A program made the translations under genes and the position numbers. The notes beneath the pieces were generated by a model that did not search any database, had not been told where the DNA came from, and was given only the letters and a program-made list of their open reading frames with translations. A stretch of DNA of 64,000 nucleotides from Bradyrhizobium diversitatis. GTDB lineage: Bacteria > Pseudomonadota > Alphaproteobacteria > Rhizobiales > Xanthobacteraceae. The DNA is taken from positions 124,001 to 188,000 of the forward strand of contig NZ_JACEGD010000017.1 in the NCBI RefSeq assembly GCF_016031635.1, in the 5' to 3' direction. This document shows positions 26,105 through 34,031 of the stretch, piece by piece; the first letter of the stretch is position 1; each line of letters begins with the position of its first letter.

Positions 26105-27325
26105 ATGTTCGTCTCGTTCTTTCCCCGACCCAAGCTGTTCTTTCTCTCGGCCATCGTTTGGACCGCATTGGCGATGTTGGTCTGGTATGGCTTCGCGAGC
26201 AATCTGTTCGAAGCAACTCAAAGGCCGATCGGAGTGGCGACGTTCTGGTCGGCGCCGGCTCTTTGGTTCGACCTCTATTTTGCTGGGTGTGCCGTGGTCT
26301 TCGCGGCTGCCTGGATGCTGTTCGCGCCTCATCCCTGGGCGAATTGGTCCATTCTCGGCTCCGCGCTGATCCTGTTCACGTCCTACTTTCAGGTCCAAGT
26401 CAGCGTGGCCATCAACAGCTGGTACGGACCGTTCTACGACCTCATCCAGGCCGCGCTGTCGAAATCGGCGCCGGTCACGGTCGAGCGGTTCTACGCTGAA
26501 TTGTCGACCTTCGCCGGCATCGCTTTTGTTGCGGTCGTGGTTGGCGTGATGACGCGGTTCTTCGTCAGCCACTACATCTTCCGCTGGCGGACAGCGATGA
26601 ACGATTTCTATGTCGCAAACTGGCCGCGGTTGCGCACCATCGAGGGCGCCTCGCAGCGCGTTCAGGAAGACACCATGCGCTTTGCCAGCACCATGGAAAG
26701 TCTCGGCGTCAATCTCATCAGTGCCGTGCTTACGCTTCTGGCCTTCCTGCCCGTTCTCGTGAAGCTGTCAAATAGCGTCACGGAGCTGCCCGTGGTCGGC
26801 TCAATCCCCTATCCGCTGGTGTTTGCTGCGGTGATCTGGTCGGTGTTTGGCACCGGCATTCTGGCTCTAATCGGTATTCGCCTGCCCGCAATCGAGTTTT
26901 TCAACCAGCGGGTCGAAGCCGCCTATCGCAAGGAACTGGTGCTCGGTGAGGATGATCCGGCTCGCGCCGATCCACCGACGCTGAGCGTGCTGTTCGGCGA
27001 TATTCGCAGGAACTATTTTCGCCTCTACTTAAATTTCATGTATTTCAACATCGGTCGGATTGTTTACCTGCAGACCGACGTCATCTTTCCTTACATCCTG
27101 CTCGCACCGACAATCATTGCCGGCAAGATCACGCTGGGAACGATGAACCAGATCTTGAACGCGTTCACGCAGGTCCGAACCTCGTTTCAGTATCTCGTCA
27201 ACGCCTGGAGCACGATCGTCGAGCTGATCTCGATCTACCAACGGCTGCGGAGTTTTGAGGCCAAGCTCGACGGGGAGCCGCTGCCCTCAATCGAGGCAGA
27301 AGCCGAGCCATTGTCGTTGCGATGA
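26105..27325 (+). CDS. sbmA: SbmA/BacA-family peptide transporter
   Basis: The start is placed at the ATG at 26105, because the family N-terminus FxSFFPxPxxFFLSAxVW begins there, not at the longer GTG version. The 406-residue protein has the expected seven-to-eight membrane spans and the conserved stretch RWRTAMNDFYVANWPRLRTIEGASQRVQEDTMRF. SbmA/BacA proteins import peptide antibiotics and, in rhizobia, plant NCR peptides into the cytoplasm using the proton gradient. No ATPase domain follows, so it is the SbmA rather than the BclA type. The gene ends 43 bases from the convergent methyltransferase gene. Confidence 0.88.
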   Translation: MFVSFFPRPKLFFLSAIVWTALAMLVWYGFASNLFEATQRPIGVATFWSAPALWFDLYFAGCAVVFAAAWMLFAPHPWANWSILGSALILFTSYFQVQVSVAINSWYGPFYDLIQAALSKSAPVTVERFYAELSTFAGIAFVAVVVGVMTRFFVSHYIFRWRTAMNDFYVANWPRLRTIEGASQRVQEDTMRFASTMESLGVNLISAVLTLLAFLPVLVKLSNSVTELPVVGSIPYPLVFAAVIWSVFGTGILALIGIRLPAIEFFNQRVEAAYRKELVLGEDDPARADPPTLSVLFGDIRRNYFRLYLNFMYFNIGRIVYLQTDVIFPYILLAPTIIAGKITLGTMNQILNAFTQVRTSFQYLVNAWSTIVELISIYQRLRSFEAKLDGEPLPSIEAEAEPLSLR

Positions 27326-27367
27326 TGCGCCGTCCCAGCCCTGCTCTAACGAACCGGGAGAGATCTC

Positions 27368-28126
27368 TCATCTTGCCGGCTTCCGTGCCCATGCGCAGAA
27401 CACCAATTCCCACACACAGGTGGCATTGTTTTGCTTGCGCTCAGCCAGAAGGCGCTCGTCGAGCGTATCAACGTCGGCGTCCGTCTCCGTCACGATGCCG
27501 TGCTCGAGCAGACGCGGGAGCACCGCGCGTATGATCGAAGCCACCGGATACTCTGCCGTCGGCGTGAGAACGTTCGCTTCAGCCCGTACGCATTCGACTT
27601 CGAGGCCCGCAGCCGAAAGGGCGCCATGCAGATCAAAACCCATGTGCGGATTGACCTTTTCCTTTCGCAACATCTCCCTGAGCCAGCTACGGACCTGGTC
27701 ATGAAGCGGCAGGCGCACGGGGGCGTCGTTCACGGCAATCGTGTCGTGCTCGTGGAAGGCGACCAGGCCGCCCGGTCGTACCGCGCGGGCGAGTTGCGCT
27801 ACGGCGTGCGCTGCGTCTGGCTGATACATCAAGACCCGGCGTCCAACTGCGCCATCGAGCGTGCCGTGTTCAGGAAGAACGACATCGAATCCGCCTTCGA
27901 CAAACGTGATATTGAGGAAACCGGCATCGCGCGCCTGCGCACGGGCGGCTTCCAGCATTTGTGGATCGCGGTCTACCGCGAAGACGTGGCCGTGATCTCC
28001 AACGCGTCTGGAGAGCATCATCGAGACGGTGCCGGGCCCACAGCCGATGTCGAGCACGCGCATGCCCGCACTGATAGGCGCATCATCGAGCATCCGCTCG
28101 GTCATCTCGTTGACGGCGTTGGTCAT
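27368..28126 (-). CDS. SAM-dependent class I methyltransferase
   Basis: This is a 252-residue protein from the ATG at 28126 (a TTG at 28195 would add 23 residues and overlap znuA). Motif I VLDIGCGPGTVSMML is at about residue 24, the acidic residue at the end of beta 2 is in FAVDRDPQML, and FHEHDTIAV and a C-terminal cap follow. The substrate is unknown; the general layout is that of UbiE/ArsM-like small-molecule methyltransferases. It is the last gene of the znuCBA transcription unit, starting just after znuA, so it may be zinc-regulated. Confidence 0.75.
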   Translation of the reverse strand: MTNAVNEMTERMLDDAPISAGMRVLDIGCGPGTVSMMLSRRVGDHGHVFAVDRDPQMLEAARAQARDAGFLNITFVEGGFDVVLPEHGTLDGAVGRRVLMYQPDAAHAVAQLARAVRPGGLVAFHEHDTIAVNDAPVRLPLHDQVRSWLREMLRKEKVNPHMGFDLHGALSAAGLEVECVRAEANVLTPTAEYPVASIIRAVLPRLLEHGIVTETDADVDTLDERLLAERKQNNATCVWELVFCAWARKPAR

Positions 28127-28163
28127 CGTGGTGCGTTCCCCTATCTCTGTGCGACGGACAAGA

Positions 28164-29066
28164 TCAATTGCTTGGCGGCACCATCGCCTTTGCAAGGAGA
28201 TCTATGTTGCACCGAAACATCCGGGCGTAGGTCGGGGCCGGTCCATCAGAGCGCGAGAGCGCCTCCGCGTAGAGTTTGCCACCTGGCTGCGCATCGGTCG
28301 CATTCGCAATCTGTTGCACCAGTCGCGGATCATTGGAAGTCTCGATAAAATAGAGCCTGACATGTTCGGCCTTCACTTGATCGATTAGTCGTGCGACATC
28401 GCTTGCCGAGGCTTCTGTCTCGGTAGAAAGGCCGAGCGGCGACAGGAAGGTGATGCCGTAATCGCGACCGAGATATCCGAAGGCATCGTGGCTGGTCAGG
28501 ATTTTGCGCTGTTGCGGCGGAATCGGGTCGATGCGCGCGTGGGCGTAGCCATCGAGATCGCGCAATTCTCGTGAGTAACGAGCAGCATTGGCCTTGAAGT
28601 CGTCGGCAGCTTCAGGATCGGCGGCGACGAGCGCCTTCTCGATATTGGCTACCCACACCAGGACGTTAAGTGGACTGTTCCAGACGTGCGGGTCGTCCGA
28701 AATCTGGCCCTTGCGCTGTCGCTCGCGCAGCTTGATCCCGGTTGAGACAATGACCGGTGTGCCTTGATAGCCTGATGCCGTGACGAGCTTCTCAAACCAG
28801 CGTTCCAGGCCCTCGCCGCTGATGAAGGCAAGATCGGCGTTTTTCAGATTCCTTGCATCGTCCGGCGACGGCTCGAATTGATGTGGATCGCCATCGGGCC
28901 CAACCAACCCTTTGACCTGCACATGATCGCCGCCGATTTGCTGCACCACGTCTGCCAGCACGCTAAAGCTGGCGACGATGTTCAGCGTCTTGGCCGAAGC
29001 CGATGTGGCCATCGCTCCCCAGATTATCAGAGCCGAAAATGCACAGCGGAACGGTACGTTTTTCAT
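28164..29066 (-). CDS. znuA: Zinc/manganese ABC transporter substrate-binding protein
   Basis: This 300-residue protein has a signal peptide (MKNVPFRCAFSALIIWGAMATSASA). It belongs to the cluster A-I metal-binding proteins: ligand regions DPHQFEPSP, DPHVWNSP and LTSHDAFGYLGRDYG are present, with a C-terminal acidic ligand in FIETSNDPRL. The His-rich loop of many ZnuA proteins is absent (only short charged sequence RERQRKG). It captures Zn2+ in the periplasm for the permease and ATPase encoded upstream. An 11-base gap separates it from znuB. Zinc is inferred from the Zur-type box upstream of the operon; manganese cannot be excluded by sequence alone. Confidence 0.85.
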   Translation of the reverse strand: MKNVPFRCAFSALIIWGAMATSASAKTLNIVASFSVLADVVQQIGGDHVQVKGLVGPDGDPHQFEPSPDDARNLKNADLAFISGEGLERWFEKLVTASGYQGTPVIVSTGIKLRERQRKGQISDDPHVWNSPLNVLVWVANIEKALVAADPEAADDFKANAARYSRELRDLDGYAHARIDPIPPQQRKILTSHDAFGYLGRDYGITFLSPLGLSTETEASASDVARLIDQVKAEHVRLYFIETSNDPRLVQQIANATDAQPGGKLYAEALSRSDGPAPTYARMFRCNIDLLAKAMVPPSN

Positions 29067-29076
29067 GTTTTCTTTC

Positions 29077-29949
29077 TTAGCCAGTTAGATGCGGTCGCGG
29101 GAGAAGCCGGCGCATTGCCGCGGATGGTCCGATCAGCAGCGAGCATCCATAGATCACGCTTGCGGTCAGGATGATCGTCGGACCCGAGGCAAAGCCGAGG
29201 TGATAGGAGACGATCAGTCCGATGTAGCCCGATACGGCCGCTGTAGCTGCCGCAGTCAGCATCATGCCGGGTAGGGATCTCGCCCATAGCTGGGCGACCG
29301 TCGCGGGCAGCATCATCAGGCCCACCGCCATCAACGTGCCAAGGGCCTGAAAGCCGGCAACGAGATTGAGGACGACGAGAAAGAGAAACAGGAAATGGTA
29401 AAGGGATCCCTGACCGGCGACCGCGCGCAGAAAGCCCGGATCGAAGCATTCCACGACGAGCGGTCGATAGATGACGGCGAGCGTGATGACGGTTATCGAG
29501 GTGATGGCACCGATGAAGTAAAGTGCCTTCGCGTCGATCGCCAGGATCGTCCCGAACAACACGTGCAGAAGATCGATATTGGAGCCACGCAACGAAACAA
29601 TGAGAACGCCGAGCGCCAGTGACGTCAGATAGAAGCTGGCAAAGCTCGCATCCTCCCGAAGCGGGGTGGACCGGCTGACAAGTCCGGAAAGCAACGCGAC
29701 GCTCAGGCCGGCGACCAGTCCGCCCAGCCCCATCGCGGGCAACGAAAGACCGCCGGCAATCAGGAATCCGATCGCAGCTCCCGGCAGCACCGCGTGGCTC
29801 ATGGCGTCCCCGACCAGGCTCATGCGGCGGAGCATCAACAGCACGCCGACGGGTCCGGAGCCCAGCCCGAGTGCAACGCAGGCAATCAGCGCTCGGCGCA
29901 AGAATCCGTACTCGACGAACGGCAGAATGAAGAGCTGGTAGACCGTCAT
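29077..29949 (-). CDS. znuB: Zinc ABC transporter permease
   Basis: A 290-residue integral membrane protein of the ABC-3 family with about eight hydrophobic segments. The signature region RRMSLVGDAMSHAVLPGAAIGFL and the late motif GLMMLPATVAQLWARS are typical of ZnuB/MntB/AztB permeases. The ATG overlaps the TGA of the ATPase gene (ATGA), indicating translational coupling. With the substrate-binding protein downstream it forms a complete importer. Confidence 0.88.
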   Translation of the reverse strand: MTVYQLFILPFVEYGFLRRALIACVALGLGSGPVGVLLMLRRMSLVGDAMSHAVLPGAAIGFLIAGGLSLPAMGLGGLVAGLSVALLSGLVSRSTPLREDASFASFYLTSLALGVLIVSLRGSNIDLLHVLFGTILAIDAKALYFIGAITSITVITLAVIYRPLVVECFDPGFLRAVAGQGSLYHFLFLFLVVLNLVAGFQALGTLMAVGLMMLPATVAQLWARSLPGMMLTAAATAAVSGYIGLIVSYHLGFASGPTIILTASVIYGCSLLIGPSAAMRRLLPRPHLTG

Positions 29950-30701
29950 GCTGCGCTCTGGTCCGGCACGTCACAGATGGCAGCGGTCTCGTCCCATCGT
30001 TCGGCCATCAGCCGCGCCCGCATTAGATAGTCGGACGTCATGGTTGTCGCGGTCGGGCCCCATGCGACGGGTTCGCGCGCGAGCAGAAGGGTCTGAGGAA
30101 AATGCGCGCGCACTTGTTCGACATCGTGCAGCACCGCGATCACCGTGCGTCCGTCCTGGTGCCAGCGCCTCACGACCTGGAGTAGGTCGTGCGTGGTGCG
30201 AGCGTCGATGGCGGTGAAGGGTTCGTCGAGCAGGATCAGCTTGGCATTCTGCAGCAGCAATCGCGCGAACAGGACGCGCTGGAACTGCCCAGCCGACAAC
30301 GTGCCGATAAGTCGCTGTTCAAATCCGGTGAGCCCCACGGATGAAAGCGCGCGTCGCGCCTCCGATACGCTCCCCTCGGAGACTGCACGAAAAGCCCCGG
30401 CCTGGCGCCATGAACCGAGCAGGACCACGTCGCCGACCGTTATCGGGAAGCGACGGTCGATGTCCGCCGCCTGCGGCAGATATCCGATATCTGTCGGCAT
30501 CACGTGGCCGCGATCGATCCTGCCCGACGCAAGCGGGAGGTCGTTCATCAGAGCTCTGAGAAGGGTCGATTTGCCTGCTCCGTTCGGCCCGACAATTGCG
30601 GTGAGACTTCCGGGAACAAACGAGCCGCTGAGATGATGAACCGCGGGATGTCGGTCGAACGCGATCGTGACGTCTTGCAAGTGAATGCTGCTGGGGCTCA
30701 T
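29946..30701 (-). CDS. znuC: Zinc ABC transporter ATP-binding protein
   Basis: The start is at the ATG at 30701 (251 residues), which overlaps the stop of the small upstream membrane protein (ATGA). Walker A GPNGAGKST, Q-loop YLPQAADIDRRFP, signature LSAGQFQRVLFARLL, Walker B LILLDEPFTAID and switch His AVLHDVEQ are all intact. It powers uptake by the adjacent permease. The gene is in the Zur-box-led minus-strand unit: small membrane protein, znuC, znuB, znuA, methyltransferase. Confidence 0.88.
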   Translation of the reverse strand: MSPSSIHLQDVTIAFDRHPAVHHLSGSFVPGSLTAIVGPNGAGKSTLLRALMNDLPLASGRIDRGHVMPTDIGYLPQAADIDRRFPITVGDVVLLGSWRQAGAFRAVSEGSVSEARRALSSVGLTGFEQRLIGTLSAGQFQRVLFARLLLQNAKLILLDEPFTAIDARTTHDLLQVVRRWHQDGRTVIAVLHDVEQVRAHFPQTLLLAREPVAWGPTATTMTSDYLMRARLMAERWDETAAICDVPDQSAA

Positions 30702-30823
30702 GGCCGCGCCACCGCCCAGAGAATGGCCAGCCACAGGGCCGCCAAGGTGCCGCTCACCGCGCCCAGGCGCAGCAGCGCCGAGCGGGCCATGGTTGAAACA
30801 GCGAGGGCATCGGGTTTGCTCAT
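30698..30823 (-). CDS. 41-aa single-span membrane protein leading the znu operon
   Basis: The ATG at 30823 lies 30 bases after a Zur-type palindrome, and the TGA overlaps the ATG of znuC. The product is short and basic at the N-terminus, with one hydrophobic helix (GAVSGTLAALWLAILWAVA). Coupling to znuC and position right after the operator support a real small gene. Function is unknown; a transporter accessory peptide is one possibility. Confidence 0.55.
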   Translation of the reverse strand: MSKPDALAVSTMARSALLRLGAVSGTLAALWLAILWAVARP

Positions 30824-30852
30824 GAAGGCCTGGAGGGAGGAGATTACCGGAC

Positions 30853-30871
30853 GATGTAATGTTATTACATC
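30853..30871 (-). promoter_or_regulatory. Zur-type palindrome upstream of the znu operon
   Basis: GATGTAATGTTATTACATC is a perfect inverted repeat (8-bp arms, 3-base centre) of the Fur-superfamily zinc-box type. It lies 30 bases before the first minus-strand start codon and 88 bases before the arsR-type gene on the plus strand. Nearly the same sequence occurs at 39109-39127. Confidence 0.8.
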
Positions 30872-30910
30872 ACACACCACCAAGACTTGACAAGCCGCGC
30901 GTCGTCCAAC

Positions 30911-30930
30911 ATTCTAACGTACGATAGAAT
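30911..30930 (+). promoter_or_regulatory. ArsR/SmtB-type operator before the metalloregulator gene
   Basis: ATTCTAACGTACGATAGAAT is palindromic at all but one base pair and ends 10 bases before the ATG at 30941. Position and AT-rich arms fit an autoregulatory operator of the ArsR-family repressor encoded just downstream. It differs from the Zur-type boxes nearby. Confidence 0.65.
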
Positions 30931-30940
30931 GATAGGATCA

Positions 30941-31240
30941 ATGGACAAGCGGATTGATCGATCTCACCTTGAGCAGACCGCAGCCATGTTCAAGGCTCTG
31001 TCCGATCCCGGGCGACTACACACCCTCATCATTCTGGCTGCAGGCGAGCGGAATGTCGGCGAACTCGCCGAGGCTGAACACGACCGGGTCGGCACCGTTT
31101 CGGCGCGCCTGAAGGTATTGCTGCTAGCCCGGCTGGTCAAACGTCGGCGCGAAGGCAAGAACGCGATCTATTCGATCGCTGATGACCACGTATTCCAACT
31201 CGTCAAGAATGCCGTCGCGCATGCTGGCGAACACCACTGA
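30941..31240 (+). CDS. ArsR/SmtB-family metalloregulator
   Basis: The frame opens at 30887, but the palindrome at 30911-30930 covers earlier starts, so the ATG at 30941 is used (99 residues). The winged-helix motif is complete: AMFKALSDPGRLHTLIILA, then GTVSARLKVLLLARLVKRRREGKNAIYSI. The C-terminal helix ends VFQLVKNAVAHAGEHH, giving possible metal ligands (D/H/H/E/H) like the alpha-5 site of zinc sensors SmtB/CzrA. It has no cysteine-based site. It probably represses itself and the following His-rich gene when metal is scarce and releases on zinc excess; this is inference from family and operator. Confidence 0.8.
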   Translation: MDKRIDRSHLEQTAAMFKALSDPGRLHTLIILAAGERNVGELAEAEHDRVGTVSARLKVLLLARLVKRRREGKNAIYSIADDHVFQLVKNAVAHAGEHH

Positions 31241-31260
31241 CTCACGGAAAGGACTTCGAG

Positions 31261-31620
31261 ATGACCACCTGCAATCTTCCTCATCATTCCAACCACGATC
31301 ACGCGCACGGACCACAATGCGGTCACGTCGCGATTCGGCATGGCGACCACGTAGACTACCTCCACGATGGTCATCTTCACCACCCGCACGCCGGTCATGT
31401 GGATGAACACCGCATTGAGGTGAGCGACAAGAACCCGGACCGTTGCACACCCGACCACCACTGCACCGGACACGATGCTGCCCACGTCCATGGCCCAGGC
31501 TGCGGCCACGAAGCGGTCCCGCACGGCGATCATGTCGATTATCTCGTCGACGGTCATTTGCACCATCCTCACGGCAATCACTGTGATGATCATGGTCCGG
31601 TGGAGATCGTTCGAAACTAG
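31261..31620 (+). CDS. His-rich metal-binding protein with internal duplication
   Basis: Of 119 residues 29 are His. Residues 16-50 and 77-111 are two copies of one module: HGP-x-CGH, HGDHVDYL, DGHLHHPH. Each copy has one Cys in CGH, plus an extra Cys at 62, 68 and 108. There is no signal peptide or membrane segment, so it is probably a cytoplasmic zinc (or nickel/cobalt) store or buffer. It starts 20 bases after the ArsR-type regulator gene, ahead of a strong terminator, forming a two-gene operon. I do not know a named function for this family. Confidence 0.8.
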   Translation: MTTCNLPHHSNHDHAHGPQCGHVAIRHGDHVDYLHDGHLHHPHAGHVDEHRIEVSDKNPDRCTPDHHCTGHDAAHVHGPGCGHEAVPHGDHVDYLVDGHLHHPHGNHCDDHGPVEIVRN

Positions 31621-31642
31621 GATCTGACTTCTATTGGTATCG

Positions 31643-31680
31643 AACGGCGAGTGCACCAGAGTGCGCTCGCCGTTTCAGTT
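31643..31680 (+). terminator. Strong intrinsic terminator after the His-rich gene
   Basis: The arms at 31643-31656 and 31661-31674 pair over 14 bp (outer AACGGCGAG with CTCGCCGTT, inner TGCAC with GTGCG including one G-T pair) around a CAGA loop, followed by TTCAGTTT. It lies 23 bases after the stop at 31620. Confidence 0.75.
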
Positions 31681-31748
31681 TGCGGAGCATAACCGGATAT
31701 TCCGGAAAACGCGGCGACATTTGCTGTCGTCTCCGATCCGGCGATTCT

Positions 31749-32549
31749 TTAGGGCTGTTGAGGGCCATCTGGGGGGACGCGAGCGCCGGGCCTGTCCTGT
31801 GGTTGGAGCTCGGGAGGGAGGCGATCAGGTCCTGGGAACGGAATGATGTTCGGCGCCGATTCAGGGGGCGGTGGAAATGCCGACTTCTGTTTCGGTATCA
31901 GCGCTGCGCCTCCATAAAGCAGGCCGATGGCAATGAGCCAGCTGCCGAGAATACGCGCTGGAATTGGAAACCAGGTGCGCCAGAACGACCGTACGGTCAG
32001 CGAGATGGCCACGACGATCCAAAACCCGACGACCACTCCCGCTAGAGGGATCGCAACATCGTGGAGGCTGGGGTCACTCACCTCGATCGCAATCGCCTGC
32101 ATACTGCCGGCGACGGTAGCGGCGATGAGCAAAAACCATGAACGCAGTCGCGTAGCGGGTAGCACAAGTGCCACGCCGACGATTACAGTAGAGATTGGCC
32201 CGGTCAGGAAGTGGTGGCTTGTTGCGCGCGGAATTGCCTCCAATACCGACAGCAACCAGTCTTTACGGAAAAAGCCGACGGCCAAGCCGCCGCCAAACAG
32301 CGCAAGTGCTCCGAGGCTGTAACGACGGTCCACGAGGGCGAGGGCAACGCCGAGGCCGACCAGCGGCAGCATACGCTCAGGTGCGAGCGCACTCGATAAT
32401 ATCCACCACATCAGCGTGCTGCGTCCCGCAGCGGGGGTCAGTGCGATGGCTGCCGCCGTGAGGAATCCGAGCGCCGTCAGAGCGGGGCCGCTCCATTTTA
32501 TCGCGAGGGCGCCGAAGGCGGATTCAGGCGGCGGAGAGTGCTGTGACAA
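31749..32549 (-). CDS. Polytopic membrane protein downstream of hupE
   Basis: A protein of up to 266 residues with six to seven hydrophobic segments and a Pro-rich cytoplasmic or periplasmic tail (FPPPPESAPNIIPFPGPDRL). The TTG start overlaps the end of hupE by 26 bases on the same strand, indicating coupling. It may belong to the HupE/UreJ-2-like group found next to hupE genes, but no signature is certain. A metal-transport accessory role is inferred from being in the Zur-box-led operon. Confidence 0.6.
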   Translation of the reverse strand: MSQHSPPPESAFGALAIKWSGPALTALGFLTAAAIALTPAAGRSTLMWWILSSALAPERMLPLVGLGVALALVDRRYSLGALALFGGGLAVGFFRKDWLLSVLEAIPRATSHHFLTGPISTVIVGVALVLPATRLRSWFLLIAATVAGSMQAIAIEVSDPSLHDVAIPLAGVVVGFWIVVAISLTVRSFWRTWFPIPARILGSWLIAIGLLYGGAALIPKQKSAFPPPPESAPNIIPFPGPDRLPPELQPQDRPGARVPPDGPQQP

Positions 32550-33144
32550 GGAAGTAGACTCCGCCGAGGCCGATCAGCGCTCCGAGGCCGCGAGCCAGGC
32601 GACCTCCAAGCGGCTTGTTGAGTGTTAATCCAACACCGATACCAAAAACGTGGATCAGGCCCGTCGCGAGGACGAAGCCGATGATGTAGTCGGCCGGATC
32701 GGCCGCAAAGGGCAACTCGGCTCCGTGCGCATATCCGTGGCAGACAGCGAACACCGCGATCAAGCAAAGCGCAATCCATTCGGCAGGATGCCAGGCAGAG
32801 GTGATTGCCAAGCCGAGCGCGAGAATCGAGAGCGCGATGCCAACCTCCACGCTAGGAAGCGGCAGGCCGAACATTCCGGCAGCACCGCCGGCAACCATGA
32901 TCAGCGGGAAAGTCACCGGCAAGGTCCAAACCGGCCGACCGCCCATCTGGGCGCCCCACAGCCCGACGGCGAACATCGCAAGAAAATGGTCTGGCCCGGT
33001 GAGCGGATGTGCAAACCCGCTTCCGAAGCCGCCGGAGCCCGTCGAGGTGATGTGGGCTGCCGCGGAATGCGGGAGCATGCACCAGCAAATGCAAATGGCA
33101 CTTGCTGCGACGGCCGCCCGTCGATTCAAATGCACGTCTTGCAA
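32524..33144 (-). CDS. hupE: HupE/UreJ-family metal permease
   Basis: The 206-residue protein starts at a TTG preceded by AGGG. A signal-like N-terminus ends in AAAH, then comes the family signature GFAHPLTGPDHFLAMFAVGLWGAQ and a later cluster CHGYAHGAELP; the His residues are the proposed metal ligands. HupE/UreJ proteins move nickel or cobalt, and Zur-controlled members have been linked to zinc conditions. Six membrane spans are visible. It is in a minus-strand operon with a 60-aa protein upstream, reading away from zur. Confidence 0.82.
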   Translation of the reverse strand: MQDVHLNRRAAVAASAICICWCMLPHSAAAHITSTGSGGFGSGFAHPLTGPDHFLAMFAVGLWGAQMGGRPVWTLPVTFPLIMVAGGAAGMFGLPLPSVEVGIALSILALGLAITSAWHPAEWIALCLIAVFAVCHGYAHGAELPFAADPADYIIGFVLATGLIHVFGIGVGLTLNKPLGGRLARGLGALIGLGGVYFLVTALSAA

Positions 33145-33153
33145 TGATCGCCC

Positions 33154-33336
33154 TTACATCTCGGTGTAGTCCAGGATCGTGTGTTCCCCCGACCAGATTT
33201 TGTCCGAGTCGTAGACACGCTCGCGCCACCTGGACCTGAAGTCAATTTCGAGAACGACCGCGCCCAATCGCTCGCCAATCAGCGGCTCGCGATCGCGGGG
33301 GACACTGGGCGTTTGAGCGACTTGGGGCTTGGTCAT
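33154..33336 (-). CDS. 60-aa conserved-looking protein leading the hupE operon
   Basis: A short ATG-started gene whose start is 14 bases from the nearest Zur-type box and whose end is 9 bases before hupE. The product is soluble and acidic/aromatic (VVLEIDFRSRWRERVYDSDKIWSGEHTILDYTEM). No family is recognised. Its position directly behind the operator argues that it is real and zinc-regulated. Confidence 0.6.
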   Translation of the reverse strand: MTKPQVAQTPSVPRDREPLIGERLGAVVLEIDFRSRWRERVYDSDKIWSGEHTILDYTEM

Positions 33337-33349
33337 GAACGCTCCAGGG

Positions 33350-33386
33350 TGTAATATTATGACATGATGCCTGTTATATTATTACA
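33350..33386. promoter_or_regulatory. Two Zur-type boxes between hupE operon and zur
   Basis: TGTAATATTATGACA (33350-33364) and TGTTATATTATTACA (33372-33386) are AT-rich imperfect palindromes of the zinc-box type, 22 bases apart centre to centre. They lie 14 bases upstream of the 60-aa gene (minus) and 26 bases upstream of zur (plus), so one region probably controls both directions, including zur autoregulation. Confidence 0.75.
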
Positions 33387-33412
33387 TTCCATGTCGTCAA
33401 GGCGAGATTTAG

Positions 33413-33922
33413 ATGGCTCATGATCCGGATCAGAGTTCCAGCGGCGTGCACCCAGATGCACATCGTCATGCCATCGACGCCGATGCGGTACAGAGCCGCG
33501 CCCGCGCCTACGCGACATCGAAGGGTCTTCCGTTCACGGCGATGCGTCAGCGGGTGTTGGCCTTGCTTGCTGCGTCCGGAAAACCCATGGCCGCCTACGA
33601 GATTGCCGAGAAGCTGAGCGATGCGCGCAGAGTGCAGGCGGTTCAAGTCTATCGTGCTCTCGAGTTCCTGCAGGAGGCTGGGTGTGTCCATCGGCTGGCC
33701 TCTCAGTCGTCATATTTCGCTTGCGATCATCTCCATGGGAATGGCGAGACAGTTGTATTCATGGTCTGCAGCCAATGCGGTGCGGTTCAGGAAGCTGCTT
33801 CCGACCTGGTTGCACGGGGCTTGCGGGGTGTGGCCAAGACCACGGGCTTCAAGCCTCTGCACCCGATTATCGAGTTGGAGGGAGAGTGTGCGGACTGCAC
33901 GAGCGAACCCGTGCGTTATTAG
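33413..33922 (+). CDS. zur: Fur-family zinc uptake regulator Zur
   Basis: This 169-residue protein has a His/Asp-rich N-terminal extension (DPDQ...HPDAHRHAID), a winged helix (FTAMRQRVLALLAASGKPMAAYEIAEKL, VQVYRALEFLQEAG) and a dimerisation domain with two CxxC motifs (C119-S-Q-C122 and C159-A-D-C162) that form the structural zinc site. Regulatory-site residues are in YFACDHLHGNGETV. The VYRALEFLxEAGxVHRL sequence is typical of Zur rather than Fur. With zinc bound it should repress the operons that carry the palindromes in this window. It is transcribed divergently from the hupE operon. Confidence 0.88.
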   Translation: MAHDPDQSSSGVHPDAHRHAIDADAVQSRARAYATSKGLPFTAMRQRVLALLAASGKPMAAYEIAEKLSDARRVQAVQVYRALEFLQEAGCVHRLASQSSYFACDHLHGNGETVVFMVCSQCGAVQEAASDLVARGLRGVAKTTGFKPLHPIIELEGECADCTSEPVRY

Positions 33923-33944
33923 GGCGTGGGTCAAGAACACGCCC
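33922..33944 (+). terminator. Hairpin at the end of zur
   Basis: GGGCGTG (33922-33928) and CACGCCC (33938-33944) form a perfect 7-bp stem with a 9-base loop, starting on the last base of the stop codon. It has no clear T-run, so it is a candidate terminator only. Confidence 0.45.
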
Positions 33945-34031
33945 GTAGCCTGATAGCTCCAAACGCTGTGCACCTCTAATCTCGTCGGCTCGAAAAGAAG
34001 CAGAGCCCGATCAAGAGAGGCCAAGTATCTG

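Noticed and set aside
27431..28348. 305-aa plus-strand ORF opposite the methyltransferase and znuA
   Set aside because: The minus-strand frames carry motif I of methyltransferases and ZnuA ligands; the plus frame has no recognisable domain.
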